From: DATCYZ01 sp036526195
GTDB lineage: Bacteria > Pseudomonadota > Gammaproteobacteria > Burkholderiales > SG8-39
Direction of reading: 5' to 3'
NCBI GenBank assembly: GCA_036526195.1
Contig: DATCYZ010000099.1
Span: 1-32,313 of the forward strand
DNA: 32,313 nucleotides
Shown one piece after another: positions 1-7,167 of the stretch. Below the pieces are notes generated by a model that was given only the letters and a program-made list of their open reading frames with translations, ran no database searches and had not been told where the DNA came from. The first letter of the stretch is position 1. Each line of letters opens with the position of its first letter. A program made the position numbers and the translations under genes.

Positions 1-339
1 CACGCCATGCATTCGATGGACGACAGGCAGGGGACGACGCGCATCGAGGATCCGGCACGGTTCATTGTTCGCTTCGACGCAGGCGGAAAAGTGAGCCTGC
101 GCCTCGATTGCAACCACGCCACCGGAAGCTGGAGCGCGAAGGCCGGTGGAGCGGATACCGGCACGCTCAGCTTCGGCCCCATCGCCGCGACGCGCGCGCT
201 CTGTCCGCCACCGCAGCTCGATGAGCGCGTGGTGCGCGACCTCGCGTACGTGCGCGGCTACCGGATCAAAGACGGCGCGCTCTACTTCACGCTGATGGGG
301 GACGCAGGCATCTACGAATGGCGCCGGCAGCCCCACTGA
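1..339 (+). CDS. META (HslJ-like) domain protein, C-terminal part, cut by the window edge
   Basis: The frame is open from base 1, so the gene probably starts upstream of the window; the first ATG, at 7, lies inside what looks like conserved domain sequence (SMDDRQGT, then the FDAGGKVSLRLDCN strand pair). The pattern of a Cys-Asn pair, a LSFGPIAATRALC strand and a C-terminal YRIKDGALYFT strand is typical of META domains, small beta-rich domains found in HslJ-like envelope lipoproteins and heat- or drug-resistance proteins. Any signal peptide or lipobox would be upstream and cannot be seen. The stop at 337-339 overlaps the 5' end of the next gene by 22 bases. Function beyond the domain is unknown. 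Confidence 0.75.
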   Translation, partial: HAMHSMDDRQGTTRIEDPARFIVRFDAGGKVSLRLDCNHATGSWSAKAGGADTGTLSFGPIAATRALCPPPQLDERVVRDLAYVRGYRIKDGALYFTLMGDAGIYEWRRQPH

Positions 340-1949
340 ACCTGGTGCGGCGCCTGGCGATGCTGCGAAGCCGGATTGCCCGCGGTCTCGCACGACTCGG
401 TGTTCCCGCGATGCTGCTGGCACTGGCGGCCCCCGGTTCGGTGAATGCCGCCGAAGACGGAGCCGGCGAACCGCTGGTCGTCGGCCATCGCACGATTCAC
501 GTCTTTCGCGCCCCCCTCGGAACCTTCAGCGCGCAGGACCGCGCGCAAGCCGCGCGCCGGCAGCTCGAGGATGCGCTCGCCCGGCCCGGCGACGGGTGGA
601 CTTCGGTGAAGCGCAACGCGCTGGGCCTGGAGGTGGCGCTCGATGGCAAGCCTCTCTTCCTGGTTGTCGATGGCGACGCGCGCGCTGCCTCGGGGGAAAC
701 GCCGGATGACCTCGCGAACGCTGCGTCACGCAAGCTGCACATGGCCTGGAGCGAGGCACGCAGGGCGCGCGGTGCGTACGCGAACCTCGAGGCGCTGGTG
801 AAGGTGCTGCTCGCCACCACGCTGCTTGCAGTCGCCACGGCGGCGGCGCTGAGCGGCTCCGGCGCGCTGCGCCGGCGCGTGCAGAGGGTTTTGGAACGCG
901 GCAGCACGCACGCCGCGCAGCGCGGACGACTGGCCGTCGTGTTGCCCGGCCTTGCGGATCGCGCGATTTTTCTCGCGACCTGGATCGTTGGCCTGGGCGT
1001 CGCCTTCGCCTACCTCAGTTACAGCCTGTCCCAGTTCCAGCTCACGCGATCCGTCGGCGAGAGCCTGGCGCATTCCATTCGCGGCCTCGGCGCGCAGGCG
1101 GTGGGGGCCATGGCCGACGCGCTGCCGGAGCTTTTCATCGCGGCATTCATCTTCCTGCTGGCCTGGGTGGCGACGCGCGTGGCGGCGGAGTTGTTCGACA
1201 GCGTGCGCGAAGGTCCCGACGAGCGACGATTCATCAACACGCATACCGCGCCGGCGACCCGCCGTATCGTCAATGCCGTCCTGTGGCTGTTTGCGCTTGC
1301 CATGGCGTATCCCTACCTGCCGGGCTCCCACACCGAGGCCTTCAAGGGCCTTTCGGTCATCCTCGGCCTCATGGTCTCGATCGGCGCTGCGGGGGTGGTC
1401 GGCCAGATCGCAAGCGGCGCGATGATCGTCTACACCTATGCGCTTCGCGTCGGCGAGTACGTCCGGATTGCGGAGCACGAAGGCACGGTGACCGAGATCG
1501 GGCTGTTCGTCACCCGACTGCGTACCGGCATGGGCGAGGAGATATCGATTCCAAACACGTTCGTGCTCGCCAATCCGACGCGGAACTATTCGAGGGCCGG
1601 CGACGGTGGCGACTACGTGCTCGATGTCTCGGTCACGATCGGCTATGACACGCCCTGGCGGCAGGTACACGAGATGCTGGTCGAGGCGGCTGGCGCGCGC
1701 CCCGAGATCGTCCGCGTCCCCGCGCCCTACGTGGTGCAAACTGCGCTTTCGGACTTCTACGTCTGCTATCGCCTCATCTGCCGCGTCGACGCGGCGTCGC
1801 CGACGACGCGGGCGCGCGTTGCAAGCGACCTAAATGCCGCGATCCAAGACGTCTTCAACCGCAATGGCGTGCGGATCATGTCGCCACACTACCACGGCGA
1901 TCCCGTCACGGCGAAGATGGTGTTGCCGGCGGACGGCCGACCCACGTAA
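318..1949 (+). CDS. MscS-family mechanosensitive ion channel
   Basis: A 543-residue membrane protein, longer than E. coli MscS (286 aa), with an N-terminal periplasmic extension. A signal peptide ends near VNAAEDG (residue about 44). Hydrophobic segments follow near residues 158-180, 205-232, 265-287, 312-330 and 340-372. The last is the Gly/Ala-rich pore helix (LMVSIGAAGVVGQIASGAMI) of MscS channels, followed by the conserved beta-domain sequence VGEYVRIAEHEGTVTEI and the motif ISIPNTFVLANPTRNYSR. It probably gates on membrane tension during osmotic downshock. A second in-frame ATG at 360 gives a more normal signal-peptide n-region and avoids overlap with the META gene, so the start is uncertain. 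The 3' end overlaps the convergent mlrC-like gene by 44 bases. Confidence 0.9.
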   Translation: MAPAAPLNLVRRLAMLRSRIARGLARLGVPAMLLALAAPGSVNAAEDGAGEPLVVGHRTIHVFRAPLGTFSAQDRAQAARRQLEDALARPGDGWTSVKRNALGLEVALDGKPLFLVVDGDARAASGETPDDLANAASRKLHMAWSEARRARGAYANLEALVKVLLATTLLAVATAAALSGSGALRRRVQRVLERGSTHAAQRGRLAVVLPGLADRAIFLATWIVGLGVAFAYLSYSLSQFQLTRSVGESLAHSIRGLGAQAVGAMADALPELFIAAFIFLLAWVATRVAAELFDSVREGPDERRFINTHTAPATRRIVNAVLWLFALAMAYPYLPGSHTEAFKGLSVILGLMVSIGAAGVVGQIASGAMIVYTYALRVGEYVRIAEHEGTVTEIGLFVTRLRTGMGEEISIPNTFVLANPTRNYSRAGDGGDYVLDVSVTIGYDTPWRQVHEMLVEAAGARPEIVRVPAPYVVQTALSDFYVCYRLICRVDAASPTTRARVASDLNAAIQDVFNRNGVRIMSPHYHGDPVTAKMVLPADGRPT

Positions 1950-3459
1950 GCATAGCAGGCGCGAATGCCGGCCCGAGCGGACGCAGGCGCACGCCAGGTC
2001 GCAGCCGCGTGAAGCCGAGCTTCGCCGGGTCGGCGATCATCGCCCCGGGCGACTCGACCACCAGCACGGCTTCCGCCAGCGGCTCGAAGTCGGCGCGGAA
2101 ATGCACCGAACTCTTCAGCGCCACGATGCGCTCGCTGCGCGGCTCGATGCCGACGTGGCGAAACGGCTCCTGGTCCATGGCCTGCACCTTGCGCGAGGCC
2201 ACCACCACGCGCACCTCGCCCGAGGAGAGCAGCGCCACCGGCCCGAGCGCCAGCGGCCAGCCCTTCATCATCGGCCCGTGGCAGGTCATGCGCCCGTCGT
2301 TCAGCCGCTCGACCTTCCACGGCTGCTCGAAGGGCCGCTCGCCCCAGGCGCCGGAGCGCGCGCCGATGCCGATGTTGAGCGTCGCGCCCTGCCCCGCGGC
2401 ATGCGCCGCACGCGCGGCTTCCGCGTCCGCGAGCACGCCGAGCACCGCACGTTTCGCGCGCAGGCGCACCATGGCCTCCAGCAGACCGATGGTGTCGGCG
2501 CTGCCGCCGGCGCCGGGGTTGTCCTGCGTGTCGGCGAGCACCACCGGGCGCGCCGCGCCCTGCGTGATGCGCATCGCCTCGTGCACCGCCTCGTCCGGGC
2601 TGTGCAGCCGGCCGGCGAACTGCCCCTCGGCCTCGAGCACCATGTTGTAGAGCGTTTCGTTCGCGCGCTCGGTGGCCGCGCGCTCCCAGCCGTAGCTGAA
2701 CACCGCCGGCCCGCAATCATGGATGTCGGCCGCAGGGAAACCCGGCGTGAAGTTCACGCTCGCCACGCGGGCATCGTGCATCGACTCGGCCTTGGCGTAG
2801 ATCGACTGCGCCGGTTCCAGCGTGGTGCATTGCCAGGACAGCGGAATCAGGAACGGCAACTGGCGGAAGAACTTCTCGGGGCGACGCCCGCGCGCGAGGA
2901 TGTCGGCGAGCAGCCGCCCGCTCTTCAGGCCCGTATCGGCCATGTCGACGTGCGGGTAGGTGCGGTAGGCGATCATCGCGTCCGACATCTCGAACATGCG
3001 CCGCGTGGTGTTCGAGTGCAGGTCGAGGCTGGCGACCACGATCGTGTCCGGCCCGACCAGCGCGCGCACCCGCGCGAGCAGCTCGCCTTCCGGGTCCTCG
3101 AGGTGCTCGGCCACCATCGCCCCGTGCAGGCTGAGGTAGACCGCGTCCACCGGCAGCGCGGCGCGCAGGTCGGCGAGGATCATGCCGGCGATGCGCTCGA
3201 AGGCGTCCTCGGTGACGTAGCCCGCGGGCGTGGTCGAGGTCCAGGGCAGCGGCAGCAGCGTCGCGCCGGTGGGCCTGAGGACCTCGAGCGCGCCGGCGAT
3301 CGAGGTGTTCATGCCTTCGAAGCGCGTCAGCACCTCCGCGCCGCGCGCGAGCGGCGGCCGGTCGGCGGCCTCGGCGAAATCGGCGTAGGTCGTCTTCTGC
3401 GGCTGGAAGGTGTTGGTCTCGTGCATGAAGCCGCCGAGGGCGATGCGTTTGCCTGACAT
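1906..3459 (-). CDS. mlrC: M81 family metallopeptidase (MlrC/microcystinase C-like)
   Basis: A 517-residue protein of the M81 family, whose founder MlrC cleaves linear microcystin products; most homologues are orphan enzymes of unknown substrate. Visible hallmarks are HETNTF (13-18), LHGAM (111-115), the metal-site pair Asp146 and His148 in SLDLHSNTT, His170 in TYPHVDMADTG, and the C-terminal-half motif DTQDNPGAGGSADTIGLL. The frame is open far upstream, but the ATG at 3459 is preceded by a GGAG ribosome site and starts directly with the conserved MSGKRIALGGFMHETNTF block. The last 40 or so bases overlap the end of the MscS gene on the other strand. The substrate in this organism is unknown; a D-amino-acid or small peptide is a guess. 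Confidence 0.9.
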   Translation of the reverse strand: MSGKRIALGGFMHETNTFQPQKTTYADFAEAADRPPLARGAEVLTRFEGMNTSIAGALEVLRPTGATLLPLPWTSTTPAGYVTEDAFERIAGMILADLRAALPVDAVYLSLHGAMVAEHLEDPEGELLARVRALVGPDTIVVASLDLHSNTTRRMFEMSDAMIAYRTYPHVDMADTGLKSGRLLADILARGRRPEKFFRQLPFLIPLSWQCTTLEPAQSIYAKAESMHDARVASVNFTPGFPAADIHDCGPAVFSYGWERAATERANETLYNMVLEAEGQFAGRLHSPDEAVHEAMRITQGAARPVVLADTQDNPGAGGSADTIGLLEAMVRLRAKRAVLGVLADAEAARAAHAAGQGATLNIGIGARSGAWGERPFEQPWKVERLNDGRMTCHGPMMKGWPLALGPVALLSSGEVRVVVASRKVQAMDQEPFRHVGIEPRSERIVALKSSVHFRADFEPLAEAVLVVESPGAMIADPAKLGFTRLRPGVRLRPLGPAFAPAMLTWVGRPPATPSSP

Positions 3460-3511
3460 GGGTGCTCCGTGGGACGGGGTGGAACCGATCGGACGCCGGA
3501 ATCGGTCTTTT

Positions 3512-3532
3512 GGTAACGTATATGTTGCTACC
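3512..3532. promoter_or_regulatory. Operator-like inverted repeat upstream of mlrC
   Basis: Imperfect inverted repeat GGTAAC-N9-GCTACC around an AT-rich core (GTATATGTT), standing out from the GC-rich surroundings about 55-75 bases upstream of the mlrC-like start. The core also offers a TATACG -10-like hexamer on the minus strand. Size and position suit a GntR/FCD-type or similar repressor site, but no regulator gene is adjacent, so this is only a candidate. Confidence 0.35.
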
Positions 3533-3670
3533 TGGGGGATTTCAGCGTCCGGGCCGCACGGATGGACCTTGCCACAAGCGGTGGATCGCGGCCACACGAA
3601 GACGCTTCGGAGGGCGCTGTGTTTCGCAGGACCGGAGGGCGGGGCCGACAAGCTGCTGATGTCAGGCCCT

Positions 3671-3764
3671 GACGCCAACCGGCAGGCTTCGCGCAGCGCT
3701 CTATCGTGGCGGCCCCACAATCCTCCGGGACCCGACATCGGCCGAACTGAAAGGCATTCGCGCG
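3671..3764 (+). pseudogene. Decayed fragment of a periplasmic binding protein gene
   Basis: About 94 bases that match, base for base over most of their length, the early part of the binding protein gene at about 5162-5257. Both share ACCGGCAGGCTTCGCGC, then GCGCTCTATC, GGCGGCCCCAC, CGGGACCC, and CGAACTGAAAGGC. The fragment carries small indels (for example around CAATCCTCC) and point changes, so no reading frame survives. It lies just before the ABC_sub_bind gene, while its intact relative lies after it, so the region records a partial tandem duplication followed by decay. No similarity was found by eye beyond these ends. Confidence 0.8.
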
Positions 3765-3869
3765 TGGTGTCGAGGGGCGCATGTCTCAAGTCTGGGGATG
3801 GGCGGTTGCCTCCCTTGGTCGAAGGAAAGCGTAGACTCTGGCGCATGCCTCGTCGCGAAAGGGGGCTCC

Positions 3870-4865
3870 ATGGACCTGGCTGGACGCAGGAACTTCGTCG
3901 TTAGCGGAGTCGCGTTGCTCGCCGCGCCGCTCGTTCCGGCGCGCAAGGCCATGGCGCAGCCCGCGACCCGCTTGTTCCGGATCGGGTTCCTGTCGCCGAC
4001 ACCGCCCGGCCCGAGGAACGAGGCGTTCCTCGAAGGGCTCCGGCAGCTGGGGTATACGCAGGGGCACAATGTCGTTGTGGAGATGCGGTTTGCCGAAGGG
4101 CGTCCCGAACGCCTGCCCGGGCTCGTTGAAGAGCTGATCGGCCTGAGGGTCGATGTGCTCGTGGTCGGCGCGACGATCGGCGCACGCGCCGCCAAGAAGG
4201 CCACCACCACGATCCCGATCGTCTTCGCAGGCTCAAGCGATCCGGTGGCCGGGGGCATCGTGTCGAACCTTGCACACCCCGGGGGAAACATCACCGGCTT
4301 TTCGTTCGCGGTTGGCGACGGCTTTGCCGGAAAGTGGCTGGAGCTGCTCTACGGGGCCGCCCCCGCCGTCTCGCACTTCGCCGCGCTCTGGAGTTCGAGC
4401 AATGCAGCCGCCGCGAGGTTCGTGAAGGAGCTCGGGCTGGCTGCGAAGAATCTGAATGTCAGGCTCGACGTGCACCACGCGACGAATCTCGCGGAGCTCG
4501 ACGAGGCGCTTGCCGCCATCGTCGGCAGCGACGCGCGGGGCCTGATCGTGACCCCCAGCCCGTTCTCGGCCACCCAGCGGGACAAGCTCGTTCGATTCGC
4601 CGCAAGCCATCGCCTGCCTGCGATGTACTTCACCGACAGCTTTGCGGATGCCGGAGGCCTGATGTCCTACGGGCCGAGCATCGTCGACACCTACCGGCAG
4701 GCGGCCGGCCATGTCGACAGGATCCTGAAGGGCGCGAAGCCCGGGGATCTCCCCGTCGAGCTCGCGACCCGGTTCGAGTTGACCGTCAACCTTAGAACCG
4801 CGAATGCGCTCGGCCTCAGGATTCCACAGTCGACCTTGCTGCGCGCGGACCGGGTGATCGAATGA
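3870..4865 (+). CDS. ABC_sub_bind-type (PF04392) substrate-binding protein
   Basis: A 331-residue exported binding protein. The start at 3870 follows GAAAGGGGG and gives an N-terminus with an arginine pair (GRRNFVVSG) and a signal sequence ending near KAMAQP. Family landmarks are FRIGFLSPTPPG, the EGLRQLGYTQGHNVVVEMRFAEGRPERLP block, DVLVVGATIGARAAKKATTTIPIVF, SDPVAGGIVSNLAHPGGNITGFS, the SYGPSIVDTYRQAAGHVDRILKGAKPGDLPVE stretch and the C-terminal LLRADRVIE. Such proteins capture small ligands in the periplasm for ABC importers, but no permease or ATPase gene is nearby, so it is an orphan. A paralogue lies at 11556-12536. Its stop overlaps (ATGA) a short remnant of another copy. Confidence 0.92.
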   Translation: MDLAGRRNFVVSGVALLAAPLVPARKAMAQPATRLFRIGFLSPTPPGPRNEAFLEGLRQLGYTQGHNVVVEMRFAEGRPERLPGLVEELIGLRVDVLVVGATIGARAAKKATTTIPIVFAGSSDPVAGGIVSNLAHPGGNITGFSFAVGDGFAGKWLELLYGAAPAVSHFAALWSSSNAAAARFVKELGLAAKNLNVRLDVHHATNLAELDEALAAIVGSDARGLIVTPSPFSATQRDKLVRFAASHRLPAMYFTDSFADAGGLMSYGPSIVDTYRQAAGHVDRILKGAKPGDLPVELATRFELTVNLRTANALGLRIPQSTLLRADRVIE

Positions 4866-4942
4866 TTGCGCGCAGAACCCTGCTGCTCGGGATCACGATC
4901 CCGCGGAACGTTCTCCTGCGCGCCAACCGGGTGATCGAATAG
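4862..4942 (+). pseudogene. 26-codon remnant of a second ABC_sub_bind gene
   Basis: Starting at an ATGA overlap with the preceding stop, this mini-ORF reads MIARRTLL and then LGITIPRNVLLRANRVIE. The second half is the canonical C-terminus of ABC_sub_bind proteins and repeats the end of the upstream gene (LLRADRVIE). The first eight residues look like the start of such a protein's signal sequence. It therefore looks like a gene whose whole middle was deleted, joining start to end, or a recombination scar from a tandem duplication. It is unlikely to make a functional protein. Confidence 0.75.
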
Positions 4943-5090
4943 CGGCTCGTCATCTGCACATGCACGCACCACCGAATATCGACTTGCAGTCCGGCGCGCC
5001 GCAAGCTGCGCGCGCCAGAAGCCGGATACCAGTGCGCAGCAAACGCCAAAGCACGACACGACGGGCGCCGCGAGACAGGCCGTGATCGAA

Positions 5091-5850
5091 ATGCGCGGAC
5101 TCTTGCCTACGGGCCATGCAGGCGTTCAATCCGTGCCAACGCAGGAAGAACGCCAGGCGCTGGCACCCACCGGCAGGCTTCGCGCGGCGCTCTATCTCGG
5201 CGGCCCCACGAATGTCATCCGGGACCCCGCGTCGGGCGAACTGAAAGGCGTGGGATACGCGCTCGGGAGGGAACTCGCCCGCCGGATAAGGGTGCCGTAC
5301 GAGCCGGTGATCTACCAGACGCCCCGGCTTCTCGTCGAAGACGCGAACGCTGGTACCTGGGACGTCGCATTTGTCGCGCAGGACCCGGATCGCGAGAAAT
5401 CGATGCGTTTCACCGCGGTCTACCTCAGCATCGAGCACGGCTTTCTCGTCCCCGAAGGTTCGATCATCAAGACCATGGCTCAGGTGAATAGACCTGGGAT
5501 CCGGGTCGGGGTGCCGGCGGGCGGGGCCGTCATCCCACCCCTGCTGCGCACGCTGGGGGATCCCGAGCTGACTGAGGTTGCCATGCCGGATGCCGCGAAC
5601 CTGGTGCGATCCGGGAAGGTGGACGTCTTTGCCGCCAACAAGGCGAATCTTTTCACCCTGGCGGATCAGCTGCCCGGCGCCCGGGTGCTCGAGGGCGGGT
5701 TTTCCTTCGACCGATTCGCCCTGGGCATCCCCCATGGGCGCGAACCCGGACTTGCCCTACCTGCAGCGGTTCATCGAGGACGCGAAGTCCGGGGGACTGG
5801 TCGAAGCGGCCGTCAGGGCCGCCGGAGTCCGAGGTGCGATGCTGGCGTAA
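5091..5850 (+). pseudogene. Type 2 periplasmic binding protein (SBP_bac_3-like), frameshifted
   Basis: A transporter-type periplasmic binding protein of about 250 residues. It reads LAPTGRLRAALYLGGPTN, RDPASGELKGVGYALGRELARRI, GTWDVAFVAQDPDREKSMRFT and then the lobe-2 sequence RPGIRVGVPAGGAVIPPLLRTL...DVFAANKANLFTLADQL. At the C-run 5729-5733 the frame breaks: with four Cs instead of five the protein would continue FALGIPMGANPDLPYLQRFIEDAKSGGLVEAAVRAAGVRGAMLA and stop at 5848-5850, the normal family ending. Without correction translation runs on into meaningless sequence. No signal peptide is obvious; GTG 5082 is an alternative start. A decayed copy of its 5' part lies at 3671-3764. It is either a pseudogene or a homopolymer sequencing error. 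Confidence 0.82.
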
Positions 5851-6003
5851 GGCATCCCGAAGTCAAGCTTTCGTCCCGACGGCGCCAGGCGCCCTTTGGC
5901 AATACAAGCCGGTTGACGCGTACAAGGCCGGCGGGCGACGATGCCCCGCCCGATCACTGGCATGTCAGTCTGCAGGCCAACGCGTTTCTCACGGGAGACA
6001 CCA

Positions 6004-6558
6004 ATGAAGCATCGACGCATTGCCGGCTTCGTCGCGCTGGCGACGCTGGCCCTCGGCGTTTGCGCCGCGCCGCCGCCATCGCCTTACGTCGGCCAGGACA
6101 CGCGCGAGATCAAGGCCCTGTCCGCCGAGGAGATCAGCGCGTACCTCGAGGGCAAGGGCGGCGGCCTGGCCAAGGCCGCGGAACTCAACGGTTACGCAGG
6201 CCCGGCCCACGTGCTGGAACTCGCCGAACCGCTCGCCCTCACGCCGGCGCAGCGCGCGCGAACCGAAGCCCTCTTCGCCTCGATGGAGTCGCGCGCCAAG
6301 GCGCTCGGCCGTGAACTGGTGGAGGAAGAGCGCAAGCTCGACCGGTTGTTCGCCAGCAGGACCGTGACGCCCGCGCGCCTGAACAGCACGCTCAGCGAGA
6401 TCGGCGCGCTGCAGGCGAAACTTCGCGCGGTTCACCTCGAGGCCCACCTGGCGCAGGTCGAGATCCTGACGCCCGAGCAGAACGCCCGCTACGCCGGCCT
6501 CCGCGGCTACGGCGCGGAGGGCGCGCACGCCGGGCACGGCGCGCGGCACAGGCATTGA
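6004..6558 (+). CDS. Spy/CpxP-like periplasmic protein with LTxxQ motifs
   Basis: 184 residues. The ATG at 6004 is preceded by GGGAG and begins a clear Sec signal peptide (MKHRRIAGFVALATLALGVCAA). The mature part is helical and charged, with two LTxxQ-type motifs (LTPAQRARTEALFASME and ILTPEQNARYAGL) separated by a hairpin-like helical pair, as in Spy, CpxP and ZraP relatives. The C-terminus is histidine-rich (GAHAGHGARHRH), which may bind metal. It probably acts as a periplasmic chaperone or metal-stress sensor accessory. The GNAT gene follows immediately and may be co-transcribed. No two-component system is in view. Confidence 0.75.
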   Translation: MKHRRIAGFVALATLALGVCAAPPPSPYVGQDTREIKALSAEEISAYLEGKGGGLAKAAELNGYAGPAHVLELAEPLALTPAQRARTEALFASMESRAKALGRELVEEERKLDRLFASRTVTPARLNSTLSEIGALQAKLRAVHLEAHLAQVEILTPEQNARYAGLRGYGAEGAHAGHGARHRH

Positions 6559-6560
6559 AC

Positions 6561-7157
6561 ATGGCCTGGCCCGAACCCCTCACCCTGCGCGGCAGTCACG
6601 CGACGCTCGAACCGCTCACGCCCGGGCACCGTGACGCGCTCGCCGAGGCGGTGCAGGACGGCGAACTTTGGAAGCTCTGGTATACCAGCGTGCCCTCGCC
6701 CGCGGGCATGCGGGCCGAGATCGAGCGACGCCTCGGGCTGCAGGCGAAGGGAAGCATGCTGCCCTTCGCCGTGCTGGACGCGAAGGGCACACCGGTCGGC
6801 ATGACCACCTACATGAACATCGACGCCGCCAACAAGCGCGTCGAGATCGGCTCGACCTGGTACGCGGCACGCGTGCAGCGCTCGGCGCTCAACACCGAGT
6901 GCAAGCGGATGCTGATGACGCACGCCTTCGAGACCCTGGGCTGCATCGTGGTCGAGTACCGCACCTCGTTCTTCAACCACGCCAGCCGCCGCGCCATCGA
7001 GCGGCTCGGCGCGAAGCTCGACGGCATCCTGCGCAACCACATGCGCCACGCCGACGGCTCGCTGCGCGACACCTGCGTTTACTCGATCCTCGCCACCGAG
7101 TGGCCGGCGGTGAAGACCCACCTCGGCTTTCGCCTCGAACGCGGAAAAGGGGTCTGA
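6561..7157 (+). CDS. GNAT family N-acetyltransferase (RimJ/RimL-like)
   Basis: 198 residues from the ATG at 6561, two bases after the previous stop; a TTG at 6555 is a less likely start. The fold signature is visible: LTLRGSHATLEPLTPGHRDAL at the N-terminus, FAVLDAKGTPVGMTTYMNIDAANKRVEIGSTW as the central beta strands, and NTECKRMLMTHAFETLGCIVVEYRTSFFNHASRRAIERLGAKLDGILRNH, which covers the acetyl-CoA binding helix and the usual asparagine. It transfers an acetyl group from acetyl-CoA, probably to a protein N-terminus or small amine; the substrate cannot be told. The last four codons (GKGV) and the TGA stop lie inside the palindromic repeat at 7145-7165, so the C-terminus was shaped by that element. 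Confidence 0.88.
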   Translation: MAWPEPLTLRGSHATLEPLTPGHRDALAEAVQDGELWKLWYTSVPSPAGMRAEIERRLGLQAKGSMLPFAVLDAKGTPVGMTTYMNIDAANKRVEIGSTWYAARVQRSALNTECKRMLMTHAFETLGCIVVEYRTSFFNHASRRAIERLGAKLDGILRNHMRHADGSLRDTCVYSILATEWPAVKTHLGFRLERGKGV

Positions 7158-7165
7158 CCCCTTTT
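7145..7165. repeat. Palindromic repeat copy 1 (A4-GGGGTC-T-GACCCC-T4)
   Basis: Perfect 21-bp palindrome with centre T. It provides the stop codon of the GNAT gene (TGA 7155-7157), and only two bases separate it from the next ATG (7168), so it makes up the whole intergenic spacer. The GC stem followed by a T-run on both strands resembles a bidirectional intrinsic terminator. Confidence 0.95.
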
Positions 7166-7167
7166 TT

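Larger units (their letters stand above)
3460..3869. other. 410-bp divergent intergenic region
   Basis: This gap separates the divergent mlrC-like gene (-) and the ABC_sub_bind gene (+). It holds an operator-like inverted repeat (3512-3532), a decayed fragment of a periplasmic binding protein gene (3671-3764) and a TAGACT -10-like hexamer at 3832-3837, 33 bases before the downstream ATG. No convincing -35 box pairs with that hexamer. ORFs can be read across the gap but none resembles a protein family. Confidence 0.6.

Noticed and set aside
4863..4942. TGA at 4863-4865 considered as a second selenocysteine or read-through codon
   Set aside because: It follows the complete family C-terminus (LLRADRVIE), and no conserved protein continues in the same frame; the downstream similarity is in the overlapping ATGA frame.
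5881..5896. GGCGCC-A-GGCGCC followed by CTTT as a terminator of the frameshifted gene
   Set aside because: The stem would close on a one-base loop and the T-run is only three bases; too weak to call.
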